Part shown: positions 13,091 to 24,784 of the stretch, piece by piece
How the letters are laid out: the number at the start of each line of letters is the position of its first letter
Numbering within the stretch: the stretch's first letter is position 1
NCBI GenBank assembly: GCA_021399435.1
Contig: JAJTUP010000049.1
Span: 1 to 64,000, forward strand
Reading direction: 5' to 3'
DNA length: 64,000 nucleotides
From: Diaporthe sp. PMI_573
Taxonomy: Eukaryota > Ascomycota > Sordariomycetes > Diaporthales > Diaporthaceae
Program-made: the position numbers and the translations under genes
Notes under the pieces: generated by a model
Told to the model about the DNA's origin: nothing
What the model saw: the letters and a program-made list of their open reading frames with translations, nothing else
Database searches by the model: none

Positions 13091-13785
13091 ATGGCTGCCC
13101 CGGCGCCGTTCTCCCTCTCCCGCGCCACCGAGGCCGACATGCCGGAGGTGATCAGGCTCTGCTGGCAGTCCTTCCCGCAGATAGTCCGGGACCTCCTGAT
13201 GGGGTGCCCGACCGAGGCCGAACTCCCGCGGTCCGTCGCGCGCTACCAGGAGGAGATGCGCGGGGACCCGCACGGCCTGTGGATCAAGGTCGTCGACAAC
13301 GCTACGGGCAGGATCGCCGCCGCCAGCCACTGGAGGATCTTCCCCGGCGCGTCGGCACCTGAGGGGGCCGACGAGGATACGCCGGTGCCGTGGCTGGACG
13401 ACGAGAGCCGCGTGAAGGCGCAGGGGATTCTGGATGAGATGAGCGAGGCGAGGAGGAAGGCCAATCCCGATGGATATGTTCGTGAGTACTTGCCGTCCTG
13501 ACATTGGAGTTTCTGGGTAGGGACTGACTCTTGCATCTAGACCTGCATATTTTGTTTACGGACTCCGACTTTCGCCGGCAGGGAGCAGGGGATATGATGT
13601 TGAAATGGGGCACCGATGTTGCGGATGTCCTTGGAGTTGCCGGTTGGGTAGAGGCTTCGAAGGACGGCACCATACTCTACGAGCGTCACGGTTTCAAGGT
13701 CATTGGGTACCAGTCTAGTGGAGGGACATTCATGAGGAGGGAGCCCATCGCCCTTGTAAGAGCCGGCGGTCGTTTGAAGCCGTGA
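13091..13785 (+). CDS. GNAT-family N-acetyltransferase (211 aa)
   Basis: Predicted acetyl-CoA-dependent acyltransferase of unknown acceptor. Exons 13091-13481 and 13541-13785 are joined by a 59-base GTGAGT...CTAG intron that splits a His codon. The N-terminal half has the fold start LSRATEADMPEVIRL and the strand IAAASHWRIF. After the intron, HILFTDSDFRRQGAGDMMLKW matches GNAT motif A, with R-R-Q-G-A-G as the acetyl-CoA pyrophosphate-binding loop. The C-terminal YERHGFKVIGY is the usual motif B end. Length is normal for the stand-alone fungal GNAT proteins. It is soluble with no targeting signal. GC content is high in exon 1 relative to the flanking DNA. It converges on the glycosyltransferase gene to its right. 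Confidence 0.85.
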
Positions 13786-14179
13786 GCCGTTTCAACGGCA
13801 CGTTGTTGCTACTGATATTATCAGCGTAGAGCTCCGGGAATGCGTGCAGGAGTGTAGATACATGGGACCATTTTGTTAGGGTCATCTGTATAATTTGATT
13901 TCAATAATCTGCTATGAATTCTTCTCCAACCGCCGGCTGTCCAGCGCTGCAATCCTGGGGCACCACTTGAGGCATAACAATTGTTGGAAGAATTATTTCG
14001 GGCGGAAGTTTTCATTGTGCCGTGTTTATGTTCTGATGGTCTTACGACTGAGGCCTACTATCACACACATATGGAAAAGGGGAAGGACTGGATCTGATAT
14101 AGTACTATTCTCATTTCAAAGCCTGAAGTTACAACTATCGTGATAGTTCATCCCAGCTTGAGTATTTAATGCAGTTATC
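13786..14179. other. Convergent intergenic region
   Basis: Shared 3' region of the rightward GNAT gene and the leftward glycosyltransferase gene; AT-rich, with no element recognised. Confidence 0.4.
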
Positions 14180-15987
14180 TTAACTGTTGTGACTCTTGCT
14201 AGGCTTTCCACTCACTCGATACAGTAACCTGTCGCTCCACAAATGCGACAGAACTGCCTGCAACAATGGCAAAGTCCCGAACAACATAGTTGTTATAGGC
14301 AAACTGAGAATATCAAGAATACTCCCCAGACTCCAGCGGCTTCGGGTTGATGGCTCAAAAGTGAACTCGTGCAACCCTGCCTTACGCATCTCCCACTGTC
14401 TCGCCTGAACACAGGCCTTGTAGAAATTTGCATACGCCGTACTTAGGCAGATAGCCATAAGTACACCATTTGCCGTCCGCGCGTATTCTGTAAGCTTGAG
14501 AACGATCTCAAGATACGGACTGATCTTCGAAGAGGCCCAATGTGACGAGTAGTAGCTAGAAGCGACGAGAATGCATGAAATGTGCAGGGGCAAGATGTGA
14601 GCCTCGAACAGACGCAGGAAGAGCACGGCATTTCTGAGCCAGACAAAACGGACCTTGCTGCCACGCGCATCGAATGTTCCAGCGCCAAGAGTACTGCGGG
14701 ATTTGGTGTCGTCTTTATTCAACTTGTGACCGGTATTGTCAATGGGCGACGACGGATCCATCTGACACCACCTGGCTACGGCGTAACCCGAATCCAGACA
14801 TCCCCACATGTGACGGAGACCTTGAAGATAGCGAGCTTTATGATTGTGAAGCCAACCGAACCAGCCCGTCAACCCGCTGGTGACGTTGGACATGCTTGCG
14901 GGACTTGCAATGGATTCGATATTGAGGCGGCCGTTCGTCGCAAAGTAGCACTTGAGCATCATGTGCATGTCTTCGCCGATGGCGCCTGGTCCCGTGTCCC
15001 AGCCGCCAACCGAGGACACAAGGCTGAGCGGTAGCGTGTAGACCGAGGTAGGGAACACCACGCCGTGGTAGTCTTCTGGGCGTTTGTAGCATGCCAGCCC
15101 AGAACAGGACCACCCCATGTCGGCCGCGCGGACAAGTCTCGGCACCAAATGTGAGTTTCTGTCAAAGACAATAGGCGCACAGTATAATGTCATGGCCGCC
15201 AAGTTCGACTGCCGCCGCAGTGCCAAATGGCGGTTTTTGATCAGCGAGTAATAGGTTTCAAGGAGATGTGTGTCACCTTAACTTTTGTTAGCATCAAGAC
15301 CCGCAAATCTTCGTACTTATGGTCTTGTTACTAACTGTCCATGATTGTCACCAGCACATCTTGCAACCTAGGTTGGCCCACGTATTTCTTTTCCACCTCC
15401 CTGGCAGTCCAGGCGACATTTGCACTCTTGCCCTGGCTTTCACCAGGTATATCCGAGGGGTGCACACAGTACTGAATGCCCAAAAAGGACGGACCAAATC
15501 TGGAGACCAATGCTTCAGCAGTCTTGATAGCGTCGGAATCTCTTTCTTCTGTAGCAAGAAATATCTATAAAGAGTCAACAACCACATTGGCTTCTCTAGA
15601 CGCATGCGCCTGTCTCCTTACATCATAAGTGCTCTTCGCTAGTCCGTGGCTTGCGAGGATTCTGAGCGTGTCTTGTAAAGTTTCGATTGATTCCTTGTAG
15701 GACGGAATTACGGAGACGTGGATCAACCCAGACGGAGATGACTGATGACTGCTATCCTGTTGATTTCCGGTTTGATCCGACTCTTGTCGAGATGCAACGA
15801 GTGCTGCTTGTATCTGCTGCGTAGCTAGTCTTGCCCCACGGAAGATGCGCAGAGGAATGGCTGAGATGACGACATGAAGAAATATTGTGTAGAAGATGAA
15901 AAAGCCTTCTGAGAAGGTGAGAAGAAACAGAACCAATAGCGGAGACACGCCAGGCGTACAACGTTGCAGCCAAAGACCAATTGCCAT
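14180..15987 (-). CDS. Membrane glycosyltransferase, family 2-like (about 563 aa)
   Basis: Predicted processive-type glycosyltransferase of the GT-A fold. Exons 15987-15622, 15564-15336 and 15276-14180; introns GTAAGG...TATAG and GTTAGT...TTAAG keep the frame. An N-terminal double membrane segment (LLVLFLLTFSEGFFIFYTIF) precedes the GT-A domain: VSVIPSYKES near residue 90, the metal-binding D-S-D at 198-200 (TIMDSDTH), the catalytic-type E-D at 300-301 (IGEDMHM), and QGLRHMW at 350-356, resembling the Q/RxxRW box. C-terminal helices follow (ILPLHISCILVASSYY; ITTMLFGTLPLLQAVL). Donor sugar and product are unknown. The start is uncertain: an open frame upstream to 16214 could contribute an N-terminal exon through an unseen intron. 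Confidence 0.75.
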
Positions 15988-16383
15988 TGTCGCAGAGTCC
16001 GGGACAGAGACCTAACTAGAAGACGGAGATCAACGCAGTGCAAAGATCCAGAAGACAGAGCATTGGTATCAGTGCCAGGGACCCAGTCATCGGCTTGGAA
16101 GTGACTGGTCAAGAGTACGATGGGCACAGGGAGTGCAGGTGCAGTGATGATCCACTGGCAAGCTGTAGAGAAGCAGGGAGCAAAACAAGCTACGGAGTAC
16201 GGTTGCATCTGCACCCGGTGGAGCTTCCGAGCCTGTGCCAGGAGCTTATGTAAGCAGACTTCCCCTCACTGCTGCAATATTTATATGCTCGTAATAATGG
16301 CCAGGTAGATAAGACAACCCTTGAGGAGAGAGCATCCAGCAAGAGACGAATTCCATTTTATGTTCACAGAAAATCGACTCTCA
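15988..16383. other. Intergenic, possible 5' exon of the glycosyltransferase
   Basis: On the minus strand an open frame (16214-15825) runs into the first glycosyltransferase exon in another frame. It could be a missed 5' exon, but no convincing donor and acceptor pair was found. Confidence 0.3.
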
Positions 16384-17205
16384 TCATAAAAAGTCAATGG
16401 CCTCGTCTCTATGCTCTTGCGGGATGTCTGCATCCGAGTTGTAGAAGTTGTAGGTGGTCACGGTGGTCGACGACGGGAAACTGCTTGGTACTGGCAGCCT
16501 CTCAGGAGTGAGAGATATATTGGGCTTGAGCGCACGCAGGGTAGAAAAGTCGCGAGTATCCATTATGTCCAATGGCATATTGCCACGGTTTACAGGTCCA
16601 TCCGGCCCATCCAACTGTATCAGTTCGATAGGGACTGGCTGGGATATGTTCGGGTCCGCTTGTGGGAGCTCAATCGCGTCACTCGTGGACCAGAAGAGAA
16701 CCATTTTCAGTCTTGGCACTTTGAGTCTTCTTACTAACGCAAGGGCGTCGGTCTCTTGATCTCCATGCAGGTCTCCGATCTCATACAGACATAGAGATAT
16801 CGCAACATCTCGATCATACTCAGTGATGTCATTATCAGCGGTTGGCATGCATTTGAAGCTGTAATGGTGTAGGCGGCAGCGCTGCAGGCTGTCATGCAGT
16901 ACCTGTAAAATACAAAAGAGAATTTGTATCGGGCATGCCCAGAAAACGTCGGTAAGGCCCGTCAGCAGTCGGACCAGGCGAGCTACACAATTCCACTGCT
17001 CGGCGGATATTGCGGCGTTGCTGTCATGGGGCCACCAGTCATCGGAGTAGAGGTCCCAGCAATTCTGCAAGCCCAAGCCGTCGCTGTCATGCCGCTCGCA
17101 GGGCTCGAGGGAAAGATAGTTATACTGGCTCTGGTCGTTGTCCGAGAATAGATGAGTCGACGAATGTAGGAAAATCCACCGTCCCGGGCTAGAATGGCCC
17201 CCCAT
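16384..17205 (-). CDS. F-box/LRR-like hypothetical protein lacking an F-box (273 aa)
   Basis: Single-exon hypothetical protein. The stretch from about residue 64 (AAISAEQWNCVARLVRLL) to TDVFWACPIQILFCILQVL and RCRLHHYSFKC resembles the middle part of large fungal F-box proteins, where a helix pair scores the distance to a CP.Q....L...LH...RCRLHH repeat. A later DIMDTRDFSTLRALK fits a following leucine-rich strand. The usual N-terminal F-box and most C-terminal repeats are absent, so this is either a short family member, a fragment, or a gene whose 5' exon was missed. No signal peptide or membrane helix is present. It lies between two minus-strand genes with no evident functional link. Confidence 0.55.
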   Translation of the reverse strand: MGGHSSPGRWIFLHSSTHLFSDNDQSQYNYLSLEPCERHDSDGLGLQNCWDLYSDDWWPHDSNAAISAEQWNCVARLVRLLTGLTDVFWACPIQILFCILQVLHDSLQRCRLHHYSFKCMPTADNDITEYDRDVAISLCLYEIGDLHGDQETDALALVRRLKVPRLKMVLFWSTSDAIELPQADPNISQPVPIELIQLDGPDGPVNRGNMPLDIMDTRDFSTLRALKPNISLTPERLPVPSSFPSSTTVTTYNFYNSDADIPQEHRDEAIDFL

Positions 17206-17533
17206 TTGTTTGCATCGCGATCTATAGGTCGTCTGATAGTACAGTGGAGCCTAACCGACGATACTTACTCAAGAGAAAATTGTTGGCACTAAACCTATGT
17301 TCGGTCTACCACTTACTTACACAAGCTTGGATCAGGGTTGGTGAGGATAGCGCACACTAGTATTGGTACCTAGGTAAATAAAGCCATTACGGGCAGCTAC
17401 AAGATGGTAATTATACTTTGGGCCTATGATAGAAAGCACACACAAGGAGGATATGAAAAGCCCTACATGTTAGACAATATGATGTTTCCCCAGTAGCAAG
17501 AGCTCCTCCAACGCCTCTTCCACCAGACCCTCG
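17206..17533. other. Intergenic, no gene seen
   Basis: Short gap between two minus-strand genes; contains a GGTACCTAGGTA palindrome near 17365-17375 and no coding signal. Confidence 0.4.
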
Positions 17534-19383
17534 CTAAGTCATACTCGTAATGTCAGACGCTGATCTCTTGATCGTGAACGTTTTGTGATCGCAGTCCGAC
17601 GTATGCTCGTGCTCGTCAGCGGGGAGGCATTCCGCGACAGTGTTCTTGTGCTTCAGGCAGGGTAGTTGTCGTCCACCATGATTGTTGCTAGGGCAGTACT
17701 TGGCATCATTCGTGAGGCGCCAGAGGAGAGATTCGTGGAGTACGGCATCCTTTGGGATATCGCGCGTACTGCCCTTGTTCAGCGGGAAGCGGATATTCTC
17801 CCATCCGTGGAGCTCCAGCTCCCAGCGCTTGATGATGGGGAGCCATTCTGTCCGAGGCTAATCAGTACTGGAGCCACAAGAATAGACGATGACATAGGTG
17901 GTAGGCTTTGCTTACCCATGAACTTCCACAGAATCACCGTGAAGAGGCCTGTACCGCGGCCCAGCACGAGCGAGTCGTGGATGGCCCCCTTCATCGCGTG
18001 CTTCTTCTTCTTGGTGAAATGCTCCTTGAAATGATGCACATTGGGGCGCCACTTGAGCGCAGCCTCGGGTTCCTGTTCACCAACCAGCTCGATCTCGCGG
18101 ATCATCCATGCAAGCGGGACGTCGCTCAGCTGGAGACGGTCAGCGCCGAGGGCCTTGCCCGGCCCCTTATCCTTGCGCGTCAACCAGAAATGTTTCACGC
18201 GCTGCCAGAACGTCATCTCCGTTTCCTTGCCGTTGTCGAACGGGTTGTCCTTGGAGGCAGGCCACCCGCCGCCGACGTCGCCGTGGCATCCTGGGAACCA
18301 CACCTCTTTGATGTCCTCGTGGTTGTGCTCTGCGTCTTCCTTGTCTTGGGCAAGGAGCGCGGCCTTGAACTTGACGCGCCGCTCGTCAATGGCCACCGCA
18401 TGGCGGACGTGATTTGCTGTGCCCACAACAGGCTGTGGCACTGGTGCGGTTCGCTCCAGGACGGCGACGGAGTTGACACAGTCCCAGATGCCGAGGAAGA
18501 AGACCTTGATGTTGGCCTCTTCCATCTTCCCGCAGTCCATCACCTTCTCCTTGCGGCAGAAGGTATCGCTGAATGAGGCTATCTCGTCGCGAGCGATCTC
18601 AAACTTGTGACCGTGATAAACTGGATCTTCACACACACCCCCGTCTTCGTGGCCGTCATGAAGAAGTTCAGTGTCCCCATCCAGTGCGGGTGCTGTCTGG
18701 GGCGGGGGAACGGCGGCTTTCTTGTCCTTGTTCTTCTTCTTCTTGGACTTTTTGGGATGAGCCACATTGAAGTCCTCGACTTCACCAGCAAGGTATTTCT
18801 GGTAGAGTTTGTATGCGAAAGGGACCATTTCCTCTTGGCCCTTACACAGGAGCCCTACGGTGTTGACCATGCGTGCTAGGAATTTGGCAGTGAATGCGCC
18901 ACGGCTGAATCCGAACATGTAGATCTTGTCGCCCTACGAGATTTCAGGGTTAGCGATGGAGGAAAGCCTGGGAGAGACGTGTAAGCTCACAGAATCGTAG
19001 TATCGCATCAAGAATCGGTACCCAGCCATAACGTGGCTGTCGAAGGTGGTGCCGATTGCTTGATCAACCGTCTGAGAGATGGAACTCTTGATCTCGCCAA
19101 AGATGCTCTTGTTGACAGATTCATCATTGATATCGTATGTACCAATACCGGCTGGATTTGGCTTGTGAGTAAGGCAATCATTTCACAAGGGAGAATACTG
19201 ACTTTGGTAATAATGGTACTGGTGTGGATCATTACGATCGAGTTTGCTCAGGATCTTGACAACGTTTGTGTCGGAGTTTGACCCCGTGAATGTGTTGCCA
19301 GTGCCGTCAAAACAGAGGACTAGCTTCTTAGGGACCATGATGTGTTCAGGGCCATCGGCACCATTGCTCAAACTTGCAGGCAT
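17534..19383 (-). CDS. DUF2235 alpha/beta-hydrolase-like protein (557 aa)
   Basis: Predicted serine hydrolase of the DUF2235 family, related to the catalytic domain of type VI secretion phospholipase effectors and common in fungi as a cytosolic protein. Exons 19383-19203, 19151-18991, 18933-17916 and 17847-17534, all with GT-AG introns in phase. It shows [12 protein letters not shown] at residues 20-31, GIGTYD after the first intron, the nucleophile elbow FGFSRGAF with Ser124, and the C-terminal [12 protein letters not shown] loop carrying the predicted catalytic Asp. An insertion rich in lysine and acidic residues ([12 protein letters not shown], about residues 165-200) breaks the domain. 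The last exon is Cys/His-rich (HEHTSDCDH). The real substrate is unknown; lipase or phospholipase activity is inferred only from the family. Confidence 0.85.
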
Positions 19384-21082
19384 AGTTGGGATAAGATCAA
19401 GACGTTGATGTATTAGTTGAGAAAGAATAGATGTCTGAGAGCTGGGATTGCACAGAAGTGACCGGAGGATGTGAGGGGGCTATTTGAGGTCCTTGAAATC
19501 CGTCATCTCAACATTCAAGAAAGATATTCTCGCAACCACAGCCGTCCCCCCCCCTTCTTCTGGAGTCGTGATTAATATTGCCGCAAAGGTGATTTGATCG
19601 CCATCACAAGTTTGACCCCCGCACTTCTCAATGGTTTCACAGGGAGGAAGGATGGTTGCAGGGGTGTCAATCATGTCCAACTCGACTTCTGTGGCTTTCG
19701 TGGGCTGAAAAAAGAAATATCATATTGTCTCACAACATGGAGCACCGCATCCTCGGGCCTGGCCATTCAGAGCTCGGCCATTACGTGTTTGTATTTCTTC
19801 ACGAGCCTGCTCCATTGATAACCAAGATTAGTGGACGTATCAGGGAGTCGGTGAATATCGATATGCTGTGCACATCAATACATGTCTCGGCGCACATGCA
19901 TGTCGAGTTCACCCATCTTCCGCGTCCCACGTCATGCATGTGTGTTCTGGGCCTCGCTGTGAGCTGGAGCAATTGGTTGAGTGCCATTACTACACATAAA
20001 TCATTGTGCTGACTCACGAGCTCCATGAAGTCTAGCCAGCCACAATCGTTGATTTGCAACTGTGCCTAGACTGGAAAGCTTGCAGACAATGGTTTCATAC
20101 GAGCACGGGCATCGCCTAATCATATCACACTAAGATATCTGCACCTTTCGGGATTTGACTGTGGGGGGAATGGATTGTCTCTGGCTGCTACCCAAGAGAG
20201 GCTGCCACTCAGCTGCCCAACCCCACAACATCGGCTCAGACGTTGCCGCAGTGTAACACGCCAGCTCCAGTCGATCAGCGGATGTGCGCCGTCGGCTTGC
20301 CCTTCCTGCTTAATCCCGCATCTCGATGCGGTGCGACCCGTCCTGCAGGCTTGGAGCAATTCGAGCTACAATACCCGTTCAGGTATTATTCATCATTCAG
20401 CCAGCCTCATTGCTTTTCGGGGAGGCTGAGCGTGTTCATTGGCCCTCGATTCCGGTCTAATCTGTCTCTGAGGCAGATCATGCATGTCTCACATGTGTCT
20501 CCCGGTCGCCGACGAGATGGGAGCATCACAACTCAACAACACTAAACCTTTGCCGTTTACACAAGCACAAGCACAAGCACAAGCACAAGCACAAGCACAA
20601 GCACGGCTTCTCCCCGGTCTGGGCGATGCTTCATCTGCTTCCCGCGTCGTCAACCACCTCCACACCGATGCGTCACAGCCTGCATGACCCCATCGGCACT
20701 TTACAGGACCAATCGCTCAACATGGGATCACATGCTGATCTTGTTCTTGGGGACAGCGGGATGGACGATGCATTCTCGCGATGCCTTTGACTAAAGTAGT
20801 TGCGTGCATCTGCACTGTGACCATCCACATGACTGGACGCCACTACCGATTGTTCCTCTTCTAATGAGGGGGCGTCGAGGGCTGTGGAGTTACGGCCGAG
20901 AAAGTGGTCTTTGGTCAAGTAAGAAGCAGACCTGAGTGCCATTTTGACTGATCCCATTGCTAGTATAAGGTGGATGGAGTATCAGAATTTCAGGAGTAAT
21001 ATTGGACAAGAAACTTACACCTTCTGCTCCTGTCTTCTACATCCACGTCAGATTGAACCCAAGTCAAGTCACCAGGCTCATC
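19384..21082. other. Divergent intergenic region with a microsatellite
   Basis: 1.7 kb promoter region between the leftward DUF2235 gene and the rightward fatty-acid dioxygenase gene. It contains a perfect hexanucleotide repeat at 20561-20602. Open frames here overlap on both strands and are not supported. Confidence 0.5.
20561..20602 (+). repeat. Microsatellite (ACAAGC)7
   Basis: Seven uninterrupted copies of ACAAGC, about 480 bases upstream of the ATG of the fatty-acid dioxygenase gene. The frame that reads it as alternating Ala-Gln has no other coding support. Confidence 0.9.
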
Positions 21083-24000
21083 ATGGCCTCATCCATGAAT
21101 GAGAAGTTTCAGGCTGGCGCATCGTACGGGGATGACGAGAACAGTTCCGCCAACTACTTTTCCGACCCTGTGAAAGTAGCTGCGGACATATTGAAGGACT
21201 TTGCCTCCGTTCGCAGCCAGACATCTCAGGCTGAGCTGGTGGGGGTGATCAAGTCGCTGCTCCAGAAGGGTCAGCCTCTGGATGATAAGAAAGGGCAAGT
21301 TGAAGTACCAGTCAAAAACAAAGCTGCTCCTGCTCTGACATCTAGTTACCAGGACGACCGAGGTTCTGATTGGGATCCTGACAGCCCTTCCTTCCACGTC
21401 GAACGCCCGAGTAAAGCTCACCAACAAGCTCATCGACACACTCTGGGACAACCTTCAACACCCTCCCCTGAGTTACGTTGGTGGCGATGTCCGTTACGAG
21501 GTTGTCGGTGCCGAGGGGTCCAAGGAAAAGACCGAGACGACGGACTTCATTGAGTTCAAGGCTCCAGACAGCGATATCACCCTACGTGAGCACATACCGC
21601 AAGCTCCAGATGGACTCTACCAGTACAGAATGCCCGATGGGAGCTACAACAACATCCTCGAGCCCAACCTGGGCAAGGCCGGCACTCCCTACGCCAAGAC
21701 AGTCAGAACTACCAAGACACTCCACGGAGTCAAGCCTGATCCCGGCCTACTTTTCGACCTCTTGATGGCTCGTGACGAGGGCTCTTTCAAGGAGAACCCC
21801 GCTGGCATCTCATCCATGCTCTTCTATCACGCCTCCATCATTATTCACGACATCTTCCGTACCAACCGCACGGACATGAACAAGTCCGACACCTCCTCCT
21901 ACCTCGACCTTGCCCCACTATACGGCTCATCGCTGAAGGACCAGCTAGAGATACGCACCATGAAAGAGGGCAGGCTCAAGCCCGATACATTCCACGAACG
22001 TCGCCTCCTTGGGCAGCCTCCAGGTGTTAGTGTCATGCTGGTCCTCTACAGTCGGTTCCATAATTACGTCTGCGACATTCTGCTCAAGATCAACGAGAAT
22101 GGCCGCTTCACCTTACAGTGTCCTCCGGATGTGAGCCCTGAGGACAAGGCGAAAGCGGTCGCCAAGCAAGACCACGACCTGTTCAACACGGCTCGTCTCA
22201 TTGTTGGTGGGCTTTACATCAACATCAGTCTGCACGACTACTTGCGCGCCATCACCAATACTCACCACTCCAATTCGGACTGGACGCTGGATCCCCGCGT
22301 CGCCATTGACAAGCAGTTCGATGGTGAGGGAGTACCGCGCGGGGTGGGCAACCAGGTCAGCGTCGAGTTCAACTTGCTGTACCGCTTCCACGCCTGCATC
22401 TCCAAGAAGGATGAGCGCTGGACCAAGGAGTTCTTCACCACTCTCTTCCCGGACCGCAAGCCCGAGGACCTGCAGAACATCGGCATGGCCGAGCTTGGCC
22501 AAGCTTTGGTCCAGTTTGAGCAGTCGATCCCGAACGACCCCAGCAAGCGCAGCATCGGCAACCTTCAACGTCAAGAAGACGGGACCTTCAAGGATGCGGA
22601 GCTGGTTGGCGTCCTTAAGGAGGCCATGGAAGACCCCGCCGGCTGCTTCGGTGCTCGCATGATCCCGAAGGCGCTCAAGATTGTCGAAATCCTGGGCATC
22701 AACCAGGCTCGCAAGTGGCAGGTTGGGTCTCTGAACGAGTTCCGAGAGTTCTTTGGCCTCAAGAGATATGACAAGTTCACCGACATCAACTCGAACCCAG
22801 ATATTGCAAGCCTCCTCGAGAAGCTGTACACAGATCCTGACATGGTCGAGCTTTACCCAGGTCTGATGATTGAGGACATCAAACCCCGCCGCGATACTGG
22901 CAGCGGCATTTGCCCGACATACTCAGTCGGCCGGGCTGTGCTCTCCGATGCTGTTACGCTTGTGCGGTCAGATAGGTTCAACACTCTCGACTATACCGTC
23001 TCGAACCTGACAGCCTGGGGTCACAATGAGGTACAGCAGGACTACAAAACTCTCGGCGGCTCAATGCTGTACAAGCTCATCCAGAGAGGTCTACCACGCT
23101 GGTTCCCTTACAACTCCATCGCTGTCATGCAACCCATGTACACGAAGAAGATGAATGAGGAAATCGCCAAAGAGATTGGAACATTCCACTTATACACAAC
23201 GGATGATCCCAAGCCTCCACCAAAGCCCGTCGTGGTAGCCTCAAGCGCAGCCATCAAGCAGGTGCTCGACAACCCCAAGCAATTCGTCCTGCCATGGCTC
23301 AAGCCGCTCAATTCCATGTTCACCGACACGAAGAAGGACATCAGCTGGTTCATGCTGTCAGGTGACGAGCAAAAGAACTTCCAGCACCGCATCGACCTGA
23401 AGAAGGCGATCAGCAAGCTGCCCAACCTCCACACCGCGATCCACGAGTTCGTCGACCGCGTGGGGGCACAGCTCATCGAGAAGGAGACGTTCAAGCTGCG
23501 TGACGGCCTCTACCAGATGGATATCATTCGCGACATCGCGATCCCGCTCAACACGCAGCTTCTCGCGGACCTCTTCTACTTCGACCTGCATACCGACGAG
23601 AACCCGGCTGGGAAGCTGGGGACCGCTGAACTCTTCCGACATCTGCTCAATGTACGCGTCTGGGGCGTCAACGACAACGACCCGGCGCAGTCGTGGAACC
23701 GCCGCCGCAGGGCCATCGAGAGCGTGAAGATTCTCATCGACTCCACCCGCACGCTCGTCAACGAGGTCTCGAATGGCAATGGCCTGGGTCTCGGGTTTGC
23801 TAACGCCATCTCCAGCGTCGTCGGACGGAGGGCCAATTTCAAGAAGGATTCACTTCGCTCGTGTGGCTACAAGTTTGTTCAGGAGCTCTTGGCACAGGGG
23901 AACTCGGCGGAGAAGGTCGTGGACAACCTGTGGCTAACGGCTTTCGGCGGTACCGGCGTTCCTGTCACAGTAGTAAGTCTAGTCCTGAATGGCATTCGTG

Positions 24001-24784
24001 CTCCTTTGGCTGATCCTTCCCAAGTTCTACGAAGTGTTGGAGTTCTTCCTTCGGCCTGAGAACGCATCCATATGGGCTGAGGTCCAGACCATTGTGGAGA
24101 ATAAGGACGACGAGGGACTGCACGCGTATGTCACCGAGGCACAGCGTCTCACCAGCACGCAGCGCAACGTGCGCGTTGCTGTTGTACCCGCCGAGCTTGA
24201 TGGCCAGAAGGTCGAGCCGGGAAATCCTGTCGTCATGCTCCTGGTAAGTTCACACCCTCTCTGAGAAGTCTTAGCAGTGTTATCAAGGTATTTGACAATA
24301 CATTCAGGGTGAATCTGGTCGCAACCCGAAAGAGGTCACCGACGCCGACAAGTTCGACCCGCAGCGCAAGAGTGAACCTGTGTCCTCCTTCAGCTACGGC
24401 CAGCACGAATGCTTCGCCAAGGACCTGGTAAAAACATTCATCGTCGGACTCGTCAAGCTCGTTGCCGGTCTTAAGCAGCTTCGTCCCGCACCAGGCCAGA
24501 TGGGCGTAGTGAAGACGATCCGCGTGGGCTCTGAGAAGGCCTACCTAAATGACAGCTGGTCGTACCTCAGCTTCGACGCCAGTAGTATGTCACCCAACTT
24601 GCTAATTCATCACCACAATACTGACAGCTTGACAGCTTGGAAGGTTCACTTCGATGGACATGGAAAAGGGGGGTACACAGGTGATGCTACGCCTAACAAG
24701 CCCATCGATCTGGGGCAGTACTACTACTTGATCAAGAAACGCAATGACGAGTTTCTCGAAAAGGCAACCGGCATTCTTGCCTAG
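21083..24784 (+). CDS. Psi-producing oxygenase / linoleate diol synthase family (about 1158 aa)
   Basis: Bifunctional heme dioxygenase-peroxidase fused to a cytochrome P450, which oxygenates linoleic or oleic acid to hydroperoxides and then isomerises them to diols (psi factors controlling sporulation). Exons 21083-21304, 21363-23972, 24025-24243, 24308-24584 and 24636-24784. The dioxygenase half shows the distal-heme segment SIIIHDIFRTN (His236), SYLDLAPLYG, and the catalytic pair in LLYRFHACIS (Tyr414, proximal His417). The P450 half has the heme loop FSYGQHECFAKD with Cys1052 present, unlike members whose P450 is dead, so a working isomerase is likely. Length is normal for the family. The first intron (GTACCA...CCGAG) was chosen because it joins KKGQVE to VLIGILTALPS in family register; its donor is weak. 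The last intron is 51 bases and has no in-frame stop. PpoA or PpoC class cannot be fixed by eye. Confidence 0.9.

Noticed and set aside
17908..18576. 222-codon plus-strand frame across the DUF2235 gene
   Set aside because: Antisense shadow of a confirmed exon.
20484..20687. Small frame with alternating Ala-Gln
   Set aside because: It is the translation of the ACAAGC microsatellite in a promoter region.
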